Of a stretch of DNA of 14,731 nt, positions 1 through 6,080 are shown piece after piece (the stretch's first letter is position 1; each line of letters opens with the position of its first letter). The notes beneath the pieces are model-generated. The model had not been told where the DNA came from. It did no database searches and was given only the letters and a program-made list of their open reading frames with translations. The position numbers and the translations under genes were made by a program. Source of the stretch: Bacillota bacterium (lineage in GTDB: Bacteria; Bacillota_I; Bacilli_A; Erysipelotrichales; Erysipelotrichaceae). The stretch spans positions 1-14,731 of the forward strand of contig JAEWIH010000075.1 of the NCBI GenBank assembly GCA_023387245.1, read 5' to 3'.

Positions 1-317
1 TATTAGAACAACCATTATTTAAAGATTTACTAAATTATGAATATTATAGTGAAATTCCTTATTTTAAAATCATTAATGGTATTTATAAGAGTAAAAGAAT
101 TGATTTTATGGCTATTAAAAACAATGATATTTATATTATTGATTATAAAACTGATAATCAAGAAGAGGAGAGATATTTTATTGATAATTATAGTTCACAA
201 ATATTAGAATATAAATCAGATTTAAGTTTTTTAATTGATAAAAATAAGTTGAGAATTAATAAAATTTATTGTTATATTTATGCGATAAAAATTAATAAGA
301 TGATTCAAATTGATTGA
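1..317 (+). CDS. addA: AddA-like helicase-nuclease, C-terminal nuclease domain (5' partial)
   Basis: This is the last 104 codons of a gene that enters from the left edge (reading frame starts at base 3, stop TGA at 315-317). The piece looks like the RecB/AddA-type PD-(D/E)XK nuclease domain. In fragment numbering there is an acidic residue at E17, an 'RIDF' motif with D34, the catalytic IIDYKTD motif with D47 and K49, and the following QxxxY motif (Q66, Y70) typical of RecB-family nucleases. The tail has no Cys cluster, which argues against AddB, and its ending resembles AddA. In the family, AddAB resects double-strand breaks and loads RecA in Firmicutes, acting in the cytoplasm. The internal ATG at 108 lies after the first motifs and is not a real start. 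The helicase part is outside the window, so the AddA name is an inference; another UvrD-like helicase with this nuclease domain remains possible. Confidence 0.72.
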   Translation, partial: LEQPLFKDLLNYEYYSEIPYFKIINGIYKSKRIDFMAIKNNDIYIIDYKTDNQEEERYFIDNYSSQILEYKSDLSFLIDKNKLRINKIYCYIYAIKINKMIQID

Positions 318-343
318 CAGCATTTGAAATAATAGGATATTAT
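314..343 (+). promoter_or_regulatory. Sigma-A type promoter of the FMN riboswitch/ribU transcript
   Basis: A perfect -35 hexamer TTGACA lies at 314-319 and a -10 TATTAT at 338-343, with an 18-nt spacer. Transcription would then start near 350, right at the first paired bases of the FMN aptamer, which supports the assignment. The -35 box overlaps the TGA stop of the upstream gene (315-317), so the two genes are packed but can be transcribed separately. Confidence 0.7.
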
Positions 344-348
344 ATAAA

Positions 349-474
349 TATCTTCAGGGCAGGGTGTAATTCCCGACCGGCTGTAAACCCAGCGAGTTTA
401 ATTGTTAATCTTAATAATTAAATTGAACTTGTGAAATTCAAGTGGCGACAGTATAGTCTGGATGAAAGAAGGTA
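349..474 (+). promoter_or_regulatory. FMN riboswitch aptamer (RFN element)
   Basis: The leader carries the hallmark conserved blocks of the RFN element in order: AGGGCAGGGTG followed by AATTCCCGACCGGC (from 356), the GTGAAATTC block (431-439), GGCGACAGT (444-452) and AGTCTGGATG (455-464). P1 closes the fold: TATCTTC at 349-355 pairs with GAAGGTA at 468-474, with one G-T wobble. In the family this RNA binds flavin mononucleotide and lowers expression of riboflavin synthesis or transport genes. Here it precedes ribU, so it is expected to shut off riboflavin import when FMN is plentiful. The aptamer is followed by an intrinsic terminator (493-517), so the control is very likely by transcription termination. 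Confidence 0.96.
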
Positions 475-497
475 ATTTTAATATCCTTTTTTCGTCC
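460..497 (+). promoter_or_regulatory. Predicted antiterminator helix of the FMN riboswitch
   Basis: Bases 460-472 (GGATGAAAGAAGG) can pair over all 13 positions with 485-497 (CCTTTTTTCGTCC), including two G-U wobbles, around a 12-nt loop. This helix uses the 3' strand of P1 (468-474) and the 5' arm of the terminator (493-498), so it cannot coexist with either. The inferred logic is as follows. Without FMN the antiterminator forms and ribU is read. With FMN, P1 is locked, the antiterminator is lost and the terminator forms. This was read directly from the bases; no folding energy was computed. Confidence 0.75.
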
Positions 498-517
498 TGA
501 GATGGGACGTTTTTTTT
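493..517 (+). terminator. Riboswitch-controlled intrinsic terminator before ribU
   Basis: The stem CGTCCT (493-498) pairs with GGGACG (504-509), with one wobble and a 5-nt loop, and is followed by eight T residues (510-517). It lies between the FMN aptamer and the ribU ribosome binding site, as expected for an FMN-dependent attenuator. Confidence 0.88.
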
Positions 518-538
518 ATGATAAGGAGGGTAAATTTT

Positions 539-1126
539 ATGAAATTAACGACTCGACAATTAACCAAAATTGCTGTAATAAGCGGATTATCAGCAGTATT
601 AATGTATTTTGAATTCCCATTGCCATTTGCGCCAAGTTTTATGGGAGTCGATTTTTCCGATGTACCAATTTTGATGGCAGGTTTTTCTCTTGGTCCATTT
701 TCTGCCACTATATGTGCATGTTTAAAAATAGTTATTAAATTATTATTAAAACCAACTTCGACAATGTTTGTTGGTGAATTAAGTAATTTACTATTAACAG
801 TTGTGTTTGTAGTTGTTGGATCATTAATTTATAAAAAAATGCATAATTTCAAAGGAGCAATCATTGCTTTATTAGTTGCTACTTTAGGTGTTAGTGTAGT
901 TGCTTTTTTAAGTAATGGTTTTGTTATATATCCATTATATGCTAGTTTACTTAATCAAAATATAGAAGGAATTATTAAATTGACGGCTTCGCTTAATTCA
1001 TTAGTTAGTTCCTATTGGACTATGATGTTGTTTATGGTTATACCATTTAATTTAGTTAAATATTCTTTAGTTAGTATAATTACATTAATATTATATAAAA
1101 AGATATCGCCGATTTTGAAAAATTAG
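539..1126 (+). CDS. ribU: Riboflavin ECF transporter substrate-binding (S) component RibU
   Basis: This 195-residue, very hydrophobic protein is the membrane S component that binds riboflavin and works with the shared ECF energizing module (EcfT plus two ATPases, not in this window). The N-terminal KLTTRQLTKIAVISGLSAVLM segment, the FEFPLP loop, the F.GVDFSDVPILMAGFSLGP stretch and the KLLLKPTSTMFVGELSN region are typical of RibU and its ECF relatives. About six membrane segments can be seen, and the length is normal for the family. The ATG at 539 is chosen because a strong AAGGAGGG (523-530) sits 8 nt upstream; the in-frame ATG at 518 lies before that site and within 1 nt of the terminator T-run, so it is unlikely. 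The upstream FMN riboswitch independently supports riboflavin as the substrate. The gene ends with its own terminator and appears monocistronic. Confidence 0.95.
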   Translation: MKLTTRQLTKIAVISGLSAVLMYFEFPLPFAPSFMGVDFSDVPILMAGFSLGPFSATICACLKIVIKLLLKPTSTMFVGELSNLLLTVVFVVVGSLIYKKMHNFKGAIIALLVATLGVSVVAFLSNGFVIYPLYASLLNQNIEGIIKLTASLNSLVSSYWTMMLFMVIPFNLVKYSLVSIITLILYKKISPILKN

Positions 1127-1154
1127 AAAATACCTACAAAGTAGGTATTTTTTT
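1127..1154 (+). terminator. Intrinsic terminator after ribU
   Basis: Directly after the TAG stop, AAAATACCTAC (1127-1137) pairs perfectly with GTAGGTATTTT (1141-1151) around a 3-nt AAA loop. The stem runs into a tract of seven T residues (1148-1154). It separates ribU from the next unit. Confidence 0.9.
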
Positions 1155-1189
1155 ATGATATACTTATTAAGAGTAGGGGTATTTAAAAT

Positions 1190-1975
1190 ATGGAAAGATC
1201 GAGAGTTAAAAAATTTGAACAATTAAGACGAGATATTCTAAATGAAAATATAAATAATGATTATACAAATGAAAATTTAAAACAGATGGCCGATAAATTA
1301 GCTAGCGCCGGCATTAATGTTGAGAAAAATAATACTTATAGACAATCGCAAAATTATATTCCGCATCATCAAAAAACTTTTGATGATATTGAACTAAATC
1401 AAAAATCAATCGAGCCAGTAGTTAAAAATACTAATTTTAATAATGATTATATGACTGATTTTTTGTCTGAAGTTAAAGCATATAATTTAGAGAAAGGCTA
1501 TCGCAGTCAAGATGATACAAAGGCTAATTTATTAAATGAATTGAATATTAAACCAGAAATTAGACCTTTTGGTAATAATTATAAAAATGATGAATTAATT
1601 GAAAAAATTGAAAATATCGAAGCTAAATCGGATATAGAAAATACTGACAATAGTGAAGTAGAAGAATTGTCTTCTAAAGTTGAAATTTTGTCTAATGAAG
1701 ATTTTGATATTTCTAAAACTATGGAAAGTGAGCCTGTTCCGTATAATCATAATGTTGAATTAGAAAATTCTCAGTTAAAGACTATGATTTTTCATCAAAC
1801 TCAAGAATTAAAAACTAACTTTGGTAATCAAAAGAAAGAAATTGATGAAGTTAATAATAAAATTGATCGTGTAAATTTAATTTTGAATATTACTTTAGGT
1901 ATTTTAGTATTTGCGATTATTATAATTTTAGGTTTTTTTGTATATCAATTATTAAAGATTAATGGAGTGCTTTAA
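1190..1975 (+). CDS. Unrecognised protein with coiled coil and C-terminal membrane anchor
   Basis: I do not recognise this 261-residue protein. It starts with a charged segment (RSRVKKFEQLRRDI, about residues 3-16). A long, polar, Asn/Glu/Lys-rich and probably disordered middle follows. A likely amphipathic coiled coil spans roughly residues 189-228, and a single strong membrane span covers roughly 230-255 (NITLGILVFAIIIILGFF and on), leaving only a few residues after it. There is no signal peptide. This is the layout of a tail-anchored protein with a large cytoplasmic N-terminal part. The ATG at 1190 has a weak upstream GGGG site (1176-1179). Its TAA overlaps the cmk ATG by one base (TAATG at 1973-1977), so it is co-transcribed and probably translationally coupled with cmk and der. 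A function in cell envelope or division would be a guess; none is claimed. Confidence 0.8.
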   Translation: MERSRVKKFEQLRRDILNENINNDYTNENLKQMADKLASAGINVEKNNTYRQSQNYIPHHQKTFDDIELNQKSIEPVVKNTNFNNDYMTDFLSEVKAYNLEKGYRSQDDTKANLLNELNIKPEIRPFGNNYKNDELIEKIENIEAKSDIENTDNSEVEELSSKVEILSNEDFDISKTMESEPVPYNHNVELENSQLKTMIFHQTQELKTNFGNQKKEIDEVNNKIDRVNLILNITLGILVFAIIIILGFFVYQLLKINGVL

Positions 1976-2640
1976 TGAAAAAAATTAATGTTGCGATTGA
2001 TGGCCCTAGTGGTGCTGGTAAATCAATAGTAGCGTTGGCTTTAGCGAAAAAATTTAAATTAACCCATATAAATTCTGGTGCTATGTATAGATGTGTTGCT
2101 TTATTAGCAAAGCGACATAATATTGATATTAATAATGAGACTGAGCTATTAGATCTAGCAAGTAAAATGATTTTTGATTGTGATTATAATCAAAATATAT
2201 TTTGTAATAGTGAAAATGTAACAAAAATAATTAGGCATGAAGATATATCTATGTTAGCATCGCATATTTCTAAATTCGCTTCTGTTAGATGTTTATTAGT
2301 TGATTTACAAAGGGAAATGGCTAAGAGTAAAAATTGTATTATGGAGGGTAGGGATATTACAACTGTTGTTTTATCTGATGCTGAAGTAAAAATATACTTA
2401 ACTGCTGATGTTAGTATTAGAGCTCAAAGACGCTATTTAGAATTGTTAGCTAAAGAGATTTCTTCTAATTATGATGATGTTTTAAAAGATTTAGTTTGTC
2501 GTGATTATAATGACAAAAATAGGGATGTTTCACCATTGATGATAGCTGATGATGCAATTATAGTTGATTCTAGCTATATGTCGATTGATGAAGTTGTAAA
2601 TGTAATTTCTAAATATATTTTAAAAGCGATGGAGGATTAA
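1975..2640 (+). CDS. cmk: Cytidylate kinase (CMP/dCMP kinase)
   Basis: Cmk phosphorylates CMP and dCMP with ATP in the cytoplasm, feeding CTP and dCTP pools and recycling CMP from RNA and lipid turnover. The 221-residue length is normal. Visible family motifs are the P-loop GPSGAGKS (10-17), the SGAMYR CMP-binding segment (34-39), the RHEDIS..AS block (87-96), MEGRDITTVV (123-132), and the lid/CMP region RDYNDKNRDVSPL (176-188) followed by ADDAIIVDSS. The ATG at 1975 overlaps the previous stop and has a GGAG site at 1964-1967. der follows after one base, as in many Firmicutes, so the two are clearly one operon. Confidence 0.96.
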   Translation: MKKINVAIDGPSGAGKSIVALALAKKFKLTHINSGAMYRCVALLAKRHNIDINNETELLDLASKMIFDCDYNQNIFCNSENVTKIIRHEDISMLASHISKFASVRCLLVDLQREMAKSKNCIMEGRDITTVVLSDAEVKIYLTADVSIRAQRRYLELLAKEISSNYDDVLKDLVCRDYNDKNRDVSPLMIADDAIIVDSSYMSIDEVVNVISKYILKAMED

Positions 2641-2641
2641 T

Positions 2642-3964
2642 ATGGATGGAATTGTTGCGGTTGTAGGTCGTCCTAATGTCGGTAAGTCGTCGTTTTTTAA
2701 TCGCGTTTTAGGAGAAAGAGTTTCAATAGTTGAAGATGTTGCTGGTGTTACACGTGATCGAATATATGGTAAAACAAATTGGTTAACAAAAGAATTAAGT
2801 TTTATTGATACTGGCGGATTAGAAACAAATGATCATGATTTTAAAAAAGAAATATTATTACAGGTAGAAATAGCTATTAATGAGGCTGATGTCATTATAT
2901 TTGTTTGTGATGGATTAACTGGATTATTAAATGATGATATTAGAGTGGCTAGAATGTTACAAAAATCAAATAAACCAGTTATTGTTGCTATTAATAAGGT
3001 AGATGATTTAAATAAATTAGATGCAATCTATGATTTTTATAAACTAGGATTTGAGCGTGTATTGCCTATATCTTGTTCACATGGTATTGGTATTGGTGAT
3101 GTTTTAGATTTAGTTGTTAAGTATTTACCTTTGCATAAACATAAAGATTATCCGGATGATGCGATTAAATTTGCGATAATTGGTCAGCCTAATGTTGGTA
3201 AATCGTCATTAGTGAATTGTATTTTAAATGAGGAAAGAGTCATTGTTTCTGATATTGAAGGTACTACTAGAGACGCAATTGATACACCTTTTGTTTATAA
3301 TAATCAAAATTATGTTGCGATTGATACTGCTGGTATTCGAAAAAAAGGTAAGATTTATGAAAATATTGAAAAATATTCAGTAATTCGTTCGATGAACGCA
3401 ATTGATCGTTGTGATGTAGTTTTATTTGTTATTGATGGTGAAAAGGGGATTAGAACACATGATAAACATGTAGCGGGTTTTGCTCATAATGAAGGTAAAC
3501 CAATTATTATCATTTATAATAAGTGGGATATTGTTGATAAAGATGAAAAAACTATGAATGTTATTATTGATAAAATTAGGAAAGAGTTCCTTTATTTAAG
3601 TTATGCTCCAATTTTATTTGTATCGGCATTAACTAAACAAAGAATTAATACAATTATGCCTATGATTGATAATGTTTATAGTAATGCTAATACTAGAATA
3701 TCTACAGCAGTTGTTAATGAAGTGATATTAAATGCCCAAATACAAACACCACCTCCGACTCATAATGGTCAAAGATTAAAAATATATTATGGTTCACAAG
3801 TAAGTGTTACTCCTCCAACTTTTGTTTTATTTGTGAATGATCCTGATTTATGTCATTTTAGTTATAAACGTTATTTGGAAAATAAAATGCGTTTTGCTTT
3901 TGATTTTATGGGGACGCCAATAAAAATAATTTTAAGAAAAAGAAATCTTAAAGTTGATTCATAA
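2642..3964 (+). CDS. der: Ribosome biogenesis GTPase Der (EngA), tandem GTPase domains
   Basis: Der is a double GTPase needed for assembly of the 50S ribosomal subunit. The 440-residue protein has the complete architecture. Domain 1 has P-loop GRPNVGKSS (9-17), DTGG (56-59) and NKVD (118-121). Domain 2 has GQPNVGKSS (181-189), DTAGIR (228-233) and NKWD (293-296). The C-terminal KH-like domain covers about 350-436 and includes the TPPPTHNGQRLK and TPPTFVLFVN segments. After the first P-loop the sequence reads SFFN rather than the more usual TLFN, a minor variation. A GGAGG at 2631-2635 inside the end of cmk precedes the ATG, with one base between the genes. The next gene, hup, has its own promoter. 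No hairpin with a T-run is visible right after der. Confidence 0.97.
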   Translation: MDGIVAVVGRPNVGKSSFFNRVLGERVSIVEDVAGVTRDRIYGKTNWLTKELSFIDTGGLETNDHDFKKEILLQVEIAINEADVIIFVCDGLTGLLNDDIRVARMLQKSNKPVIVAINKVDDLNKLDAIYDFYKLGFERVLPISCSHGIGIGDVLDLVVKYLPLHKHKDYPDDAIKFAIIGQPNVGKSSLVNCILNEERVIVSDIEGTTRDAIDTPFVYNNQNYVAIDTAGIRKKGKIYENIEKYSVIRSMNAIDRCDVVLFVIDGEKGIRTHDKHVAGFAHNEGKPIIIIYNKWDIVDKDEKTMNVIIDKIRKEFLYLSYAPILFVSALTKQRINTIMPMIDNVYSNANTRISTAVVNEVILNAQIQTPPPTHNGQRLKIYYGSQVSVTPPTFVLFVNDPDLCHFSYKRYLENKMRFAFDFMGTPIKIILRKRNLKVDS

Positions 3965-4006
3965 TTAGTGTAAATGCTTGATAGTACTATACTTTTAATA
4001 AAATTA

Positions 4007-4035
4007 TTGTATTTTATGCTAAATAGTGATATTAT
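4007..4035 (+). promoter_or_regulatory. Promoter of hup with extended -10
   Basis: TTGTAT at 4007-4012 and TATTAT at 4030-4035 are separated by 17 nt. A TG at 4027-4028, one base before the -10, makes an extended -10 element. The predicted start near 4042 leaves a short leader carrying an AGGAGG site (4053-4058). A strong stand-alone promoter fits the need for large amounts of HU. Confidence 0.65.
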
Positions 4036-4068
4036 ATAAAAAACGGTTACATAGGAGGAATAACTTAT

Positions 4069-4362
4069 ATGAGTAGTACTGTTAATAAAAAAATGTTAAT
4101 TGATTCTGTTTCTACTAAGTTAGATTTAACAAAAAAATTAACTGGTGAAGTTTTAGAAACTTTACTTGATGTTATGGCGAGTGAATTAAAGAAGGGTAAT
4201 AAAGTGGATTTAGCTGGATTTGGTCGTTTTGAAGTTAAAAAACGTAATGCTAGAAATGGTATTAATCCTGCTACTAAAGAAAAAATTAAAATTGCTGCTT
4301 CTAAATCAGTTGGATTTAAAGTTGCTAAAAATGTTAAAGATAGCTTAAATAAAAAGAAATAA
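4069..4362 (+). CDS. hup: HU family DNA-binding protein
   Basis: HU is a small, basic, dimeric nucleoid protein that bends DNA without sequence specificity. The 97-residue protein matches the family across its length: the N-terminal helices (LIDSVSTKLDLTKKLTGEVLETLL), the GFGRFEV turn (51-57), the RNARNGINPAT arm with the DNA-intercalating Pro in NP (66-67), and the closing SVGFKVAKNVKDSLN segment. The slightly extended N-terminus (MSSTVNKKMLID, versus a common short MNKxELI start) and the Lys-rich tail are within family variation. A strong AGGAGG (4053-4058) lies 10 nt before the ATG, and the gene has its own promoter. Location after der is common in low-GC Gram-positives. Confidence 0.95.
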   Translation: MSSTVNKKMLIDSVSTKLDLTKKLTGEVLETLLDVMASELKKGNKVDLAGFGRFEVKKRNARNGINPATKEKIKIAASKSVGFKVAKNVKDSLNKKK

Positions 4363-4389
4363 ATTAATATTATATAAAAAATAAAAACG

Positions 4390-4420
4390 GTGAGAATTTT
4401 AGATTCTCACTATTTATTTA
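4390..4420 (+). terminator. Hairpin after hup, probable weak terminator
   Basis: GTGAGAAT (4390-4397) pairs with ATTCTCAC (4403-4410) across a 5-nt loop. The downstream TATTTATTTA is T-rich but interrupted, so termination may be partial and the protease gene may be reached by read-through. It is the only strong stem between hup and the next gene. Confidence 0.5.
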
Positions 4421-4445
4421 TGAATTATTAGGGGGTCTATTAATA

Positions 4446-5120
4446 ATGTCAATATATGTTATACTTTTAATAATACTTTTATTAAGTTTCATTGCTCAGT
4501 CCTTAGTAATGTCTACGTATAAAAAATATTTAAATGTAAATAATAGTTGTAATTTAACTGGCTATCAAGTAGCAAGAAGAATATTAGATGATAATGGATT
4601 ATTTGATGTTAAAATAGTTGAATCACACAATGGTGTATTAAGTGATTTTTATGATCCTAAAAAGAAAATAGTATCTTTATCTTCACAAAATTATCACGGA
4701 TATAGCATTTCTGCCGCTGCAGTTGCTGCTCATGAAGTTGGTCATGCTATTCAGCATAAAACAAAATATTTAGGAATTGAGCTTAGAAATACTATTTTAC
4801 CATTCGCAATTATTTCTTCAAACATTTATCTGGCTGTAATTATGATTAGTTTTATGTTTGAAATGTATAATTTAGTGCTTATCGGTATTATATTATATGG
4901 AATAGTTGGTTTATTTCAATTAATTACATTACCAGTAGAATTTGATGCTTCGGCTAGAGCACTTAAAATTTTAAAATCTAAGTTTTATTTTAGTAATGAT
5001 GAATATAAAGGAGCTAAAAAAGTATTAAATGCGGCAGCATTTACTTATGTAGTAGCATTTTTAGCAACAGTTTTAAATTTAATTAGATTATATAGTATTT
5101 ATAGTGATAGTAGACAATAA
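4446..5120 (+). CDS. Membrane-bound neutral zinc metallopeptidase, YugP type
   Basis: This 224-residue protein belongs to the YugP-like zinc peptidase family (Zn_peptidase_2), which is widespread in Firmicutes and poorly characterised; substrates are unknown. The HEVGH zincin motif is at 96-100 (two His ligands and catalytic Glu97), within SAAAVAAHEVGHAIQH. E165 in LPVEFDASARAL is the likely third zinc ligand. There is a membrane segment at about 3-23 and hydrophobic spans around 115-134, 138-160 and 188-204, so it should be an integral membrane protease. The ATG at 4446 has a G-rich AGGGGG site (4430-4435) upstream. The gene sits alone after hup and ends at a bidirectional terminator facing xerD. 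Family assignment is firm; the physiological role is not known from sequence. Confidence 0.92.
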   Translation: MSIYVILLIILLLSFIAQSLVMSTYKKYLNVNNSCNLTGYQVARRILDDNGLFDVKIVESHNGVLSDFYDPKKKIVSLSSQNYHGYSISAAAVAAHEVGHAIQHKTKYLGIELRNTILPFAIISSNIYLAVIMISFMFEMYNLVLIGIILYGIVGLFQLITLPVEFDASARALKILKSKFYFSNDEYKGAKKVLNAAAFTYVVAFLATVLNLIRLYSIYSDSRQ

Positions 5121-5148
5121 AAATCTAACTTGTTTAAAGTTAGATTTT
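5121..5148. terminator. Bidirectional terminator between convergent genes
   Basis: AAATCTAACTT (5121-5131) pairs perfectly with AAGTTAGATTT (5137-5147) around a 5-nt loop, immediately after the protease stop codon. T-tracts occur on both sides: TTTT at 5145-5148 for the plus strand, and the complement of AAAAA at 5119-5123 for the minus strand. It therefore can end both the plus-strand protease transcript and the minus-strand xerD transcript. Confidence 0.85.
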
Positions 5149-5189
5149 AAATATATTTTTCAGTTCGCATAATGTATATTATGACATTT

Positions 5190-6080
5190 TTATTTTTTAT
5201 TATTCATGGGGTGATATTTATCATAGGTATTTACTTTTTTTGTTTGATCAAGATGAGTATATATTTGTGTAGTTGAAATATCACTATGACCAAGTAATTC
5301 TTGAACAACTCTTAAATTAGCACCATTATTAATTAATGAGCTAGCAAAACTGTGTCTTAAAGTATGTGGCGATATTTTTTTAGTAATATTGGTATTTTTT
5401 TGACGAACATTTAAATGATTATATACCATTTGTCGCGTAATTTTTTTATTGCTGTTATTTATAAAAAACAAAAAATCTTGTTTATAATCATAATTTTTAG
5501 CACGAGAATAATTTAAATAATCAATAATATATTTACACGTATTATCACTCATCGGAACAAAACGCTCTTTATTCCCTTTACCTATTACCTTTACAACTCT
5601 TTCATTTAAGTAAATATTATGAACTTTTAAATTTATTAATTCACTAACTCTTAATCCGCTACTATATAATAAACTAATTAATGCTTTATCTAAATAATCA
5701 TTATAAGACAGACAATCAAAATTTAATAATTGTTCTATTTCTTCTAAATTTAAATAATTAGGTAAATGATGATGATTTTGTTTCACTTTAATGTGCTTCA
5801 TAGCATTATTTTTGATATTAAATTCATTATTAACAAAATCATAAAATTTTTTTAAAGCACTTGTCATTCTCGCAATCGAAAGCTGAGTATATTCGTTGCT
5901 TAATGAATATAAAAATTCATTAATTATTTGTTCATTTACATTCTTAATATCTAAATTATTATTTTGACAATAATTATAAAAGATTTTTAAATCATTTTGA
6001 TAACTTAAACAAGTATTGTTACTTAGTCTTTTTTTATAATTTAAAAAAAGATAAAATTGTTCTAAAAGTTTATTACTCAT
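5190..6080 (-). CDS. xerD: Site-specific tyrosine recombinase XerD
   Basis: Xer recombinases resolve chromosome dimers at the dif site together with a partner (XerC) under FtsK control. The 296-residue length equals typical XerD. An N-terminal SAM-like core-binding domain (about 1-90) is followed by the catalytic domain with the full active-site set: R144 (SGLRVSELINL), K168 (GKGNKER), H239 and R242 (PHTLRHSF), H265 (LGHSD) and the nucleophile Y274 (TTQIYTH). The HSDISTTQIYTH wording is closer to XerD than XerC, but XerC cannot be excluded without phylogeny. The start overlaps the dinB end by 8 nt; its GAGG lies unusually close to the ATG. It is the last gene of the minus-strand run, ending before the shared terminator. 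There are no att-like repeats or phage genes nearby, so it is not a prophage integrase. Confidence 0.92.
   Translation of the reverse strand: MSNKLLEQFYLFLNYKKRLSNNTCLSYQNDLKIFYNYCQNNNLDIKNVNEQIINEFLYSLSNEYTQLSIARMTSALKKFYDFVNNEFNIKNNAMKHIKVKQNHHHLPNYLNLEEIEQLLNFDCLSYNDYLDKALISLLYSSGLRVSELINLKVHNIYLNERVVKVIGKGNKERFVPMSDNTCKYIIDYLNYSRAKNYDYKQDFLFFINNSNKKITRQMVYNHLNVRQKNTNITKKISPHTLRHSFASSLINNGANLRVVQELLGHSDISTTQIYTHLDQTKKVNTYDKYHPMNNKK

Noticed and set aside
108..317. Stand-alone 69-residue gene starting at ATG 108
   Set aside because: The frame is open to the left edge and the residues before 108 carry conserved nuclease-domain positions, so this is the tail of a longer gene.
518..538. Upstream ATG start for ribU
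   Set aside because: It lies before the AAGGAGGG site and right after the terminator T-run; 539 has ideal spacing.
478..708. 76-residue reading frame on the minus strand
   Set aside because: It lies opposite the riboswitch terminator and ribU, with no family resemblance; a shadow frame.
5168..5183. Small inverted repeat CATAAT/ATTATG downstream of xerD
   Set aside because: A 6-bp AT-rich stem without a T-tract; likely chance, and the stronger bidirectional terminator next to it explains the junction.
5190..6080. XerD-like gene as an integrase of a mobile element
   Set aside because: Length and motifs fit housekeeping XerD, it overlaps dinB in an operon, and no att repeats, tRNA or phage genes are near.
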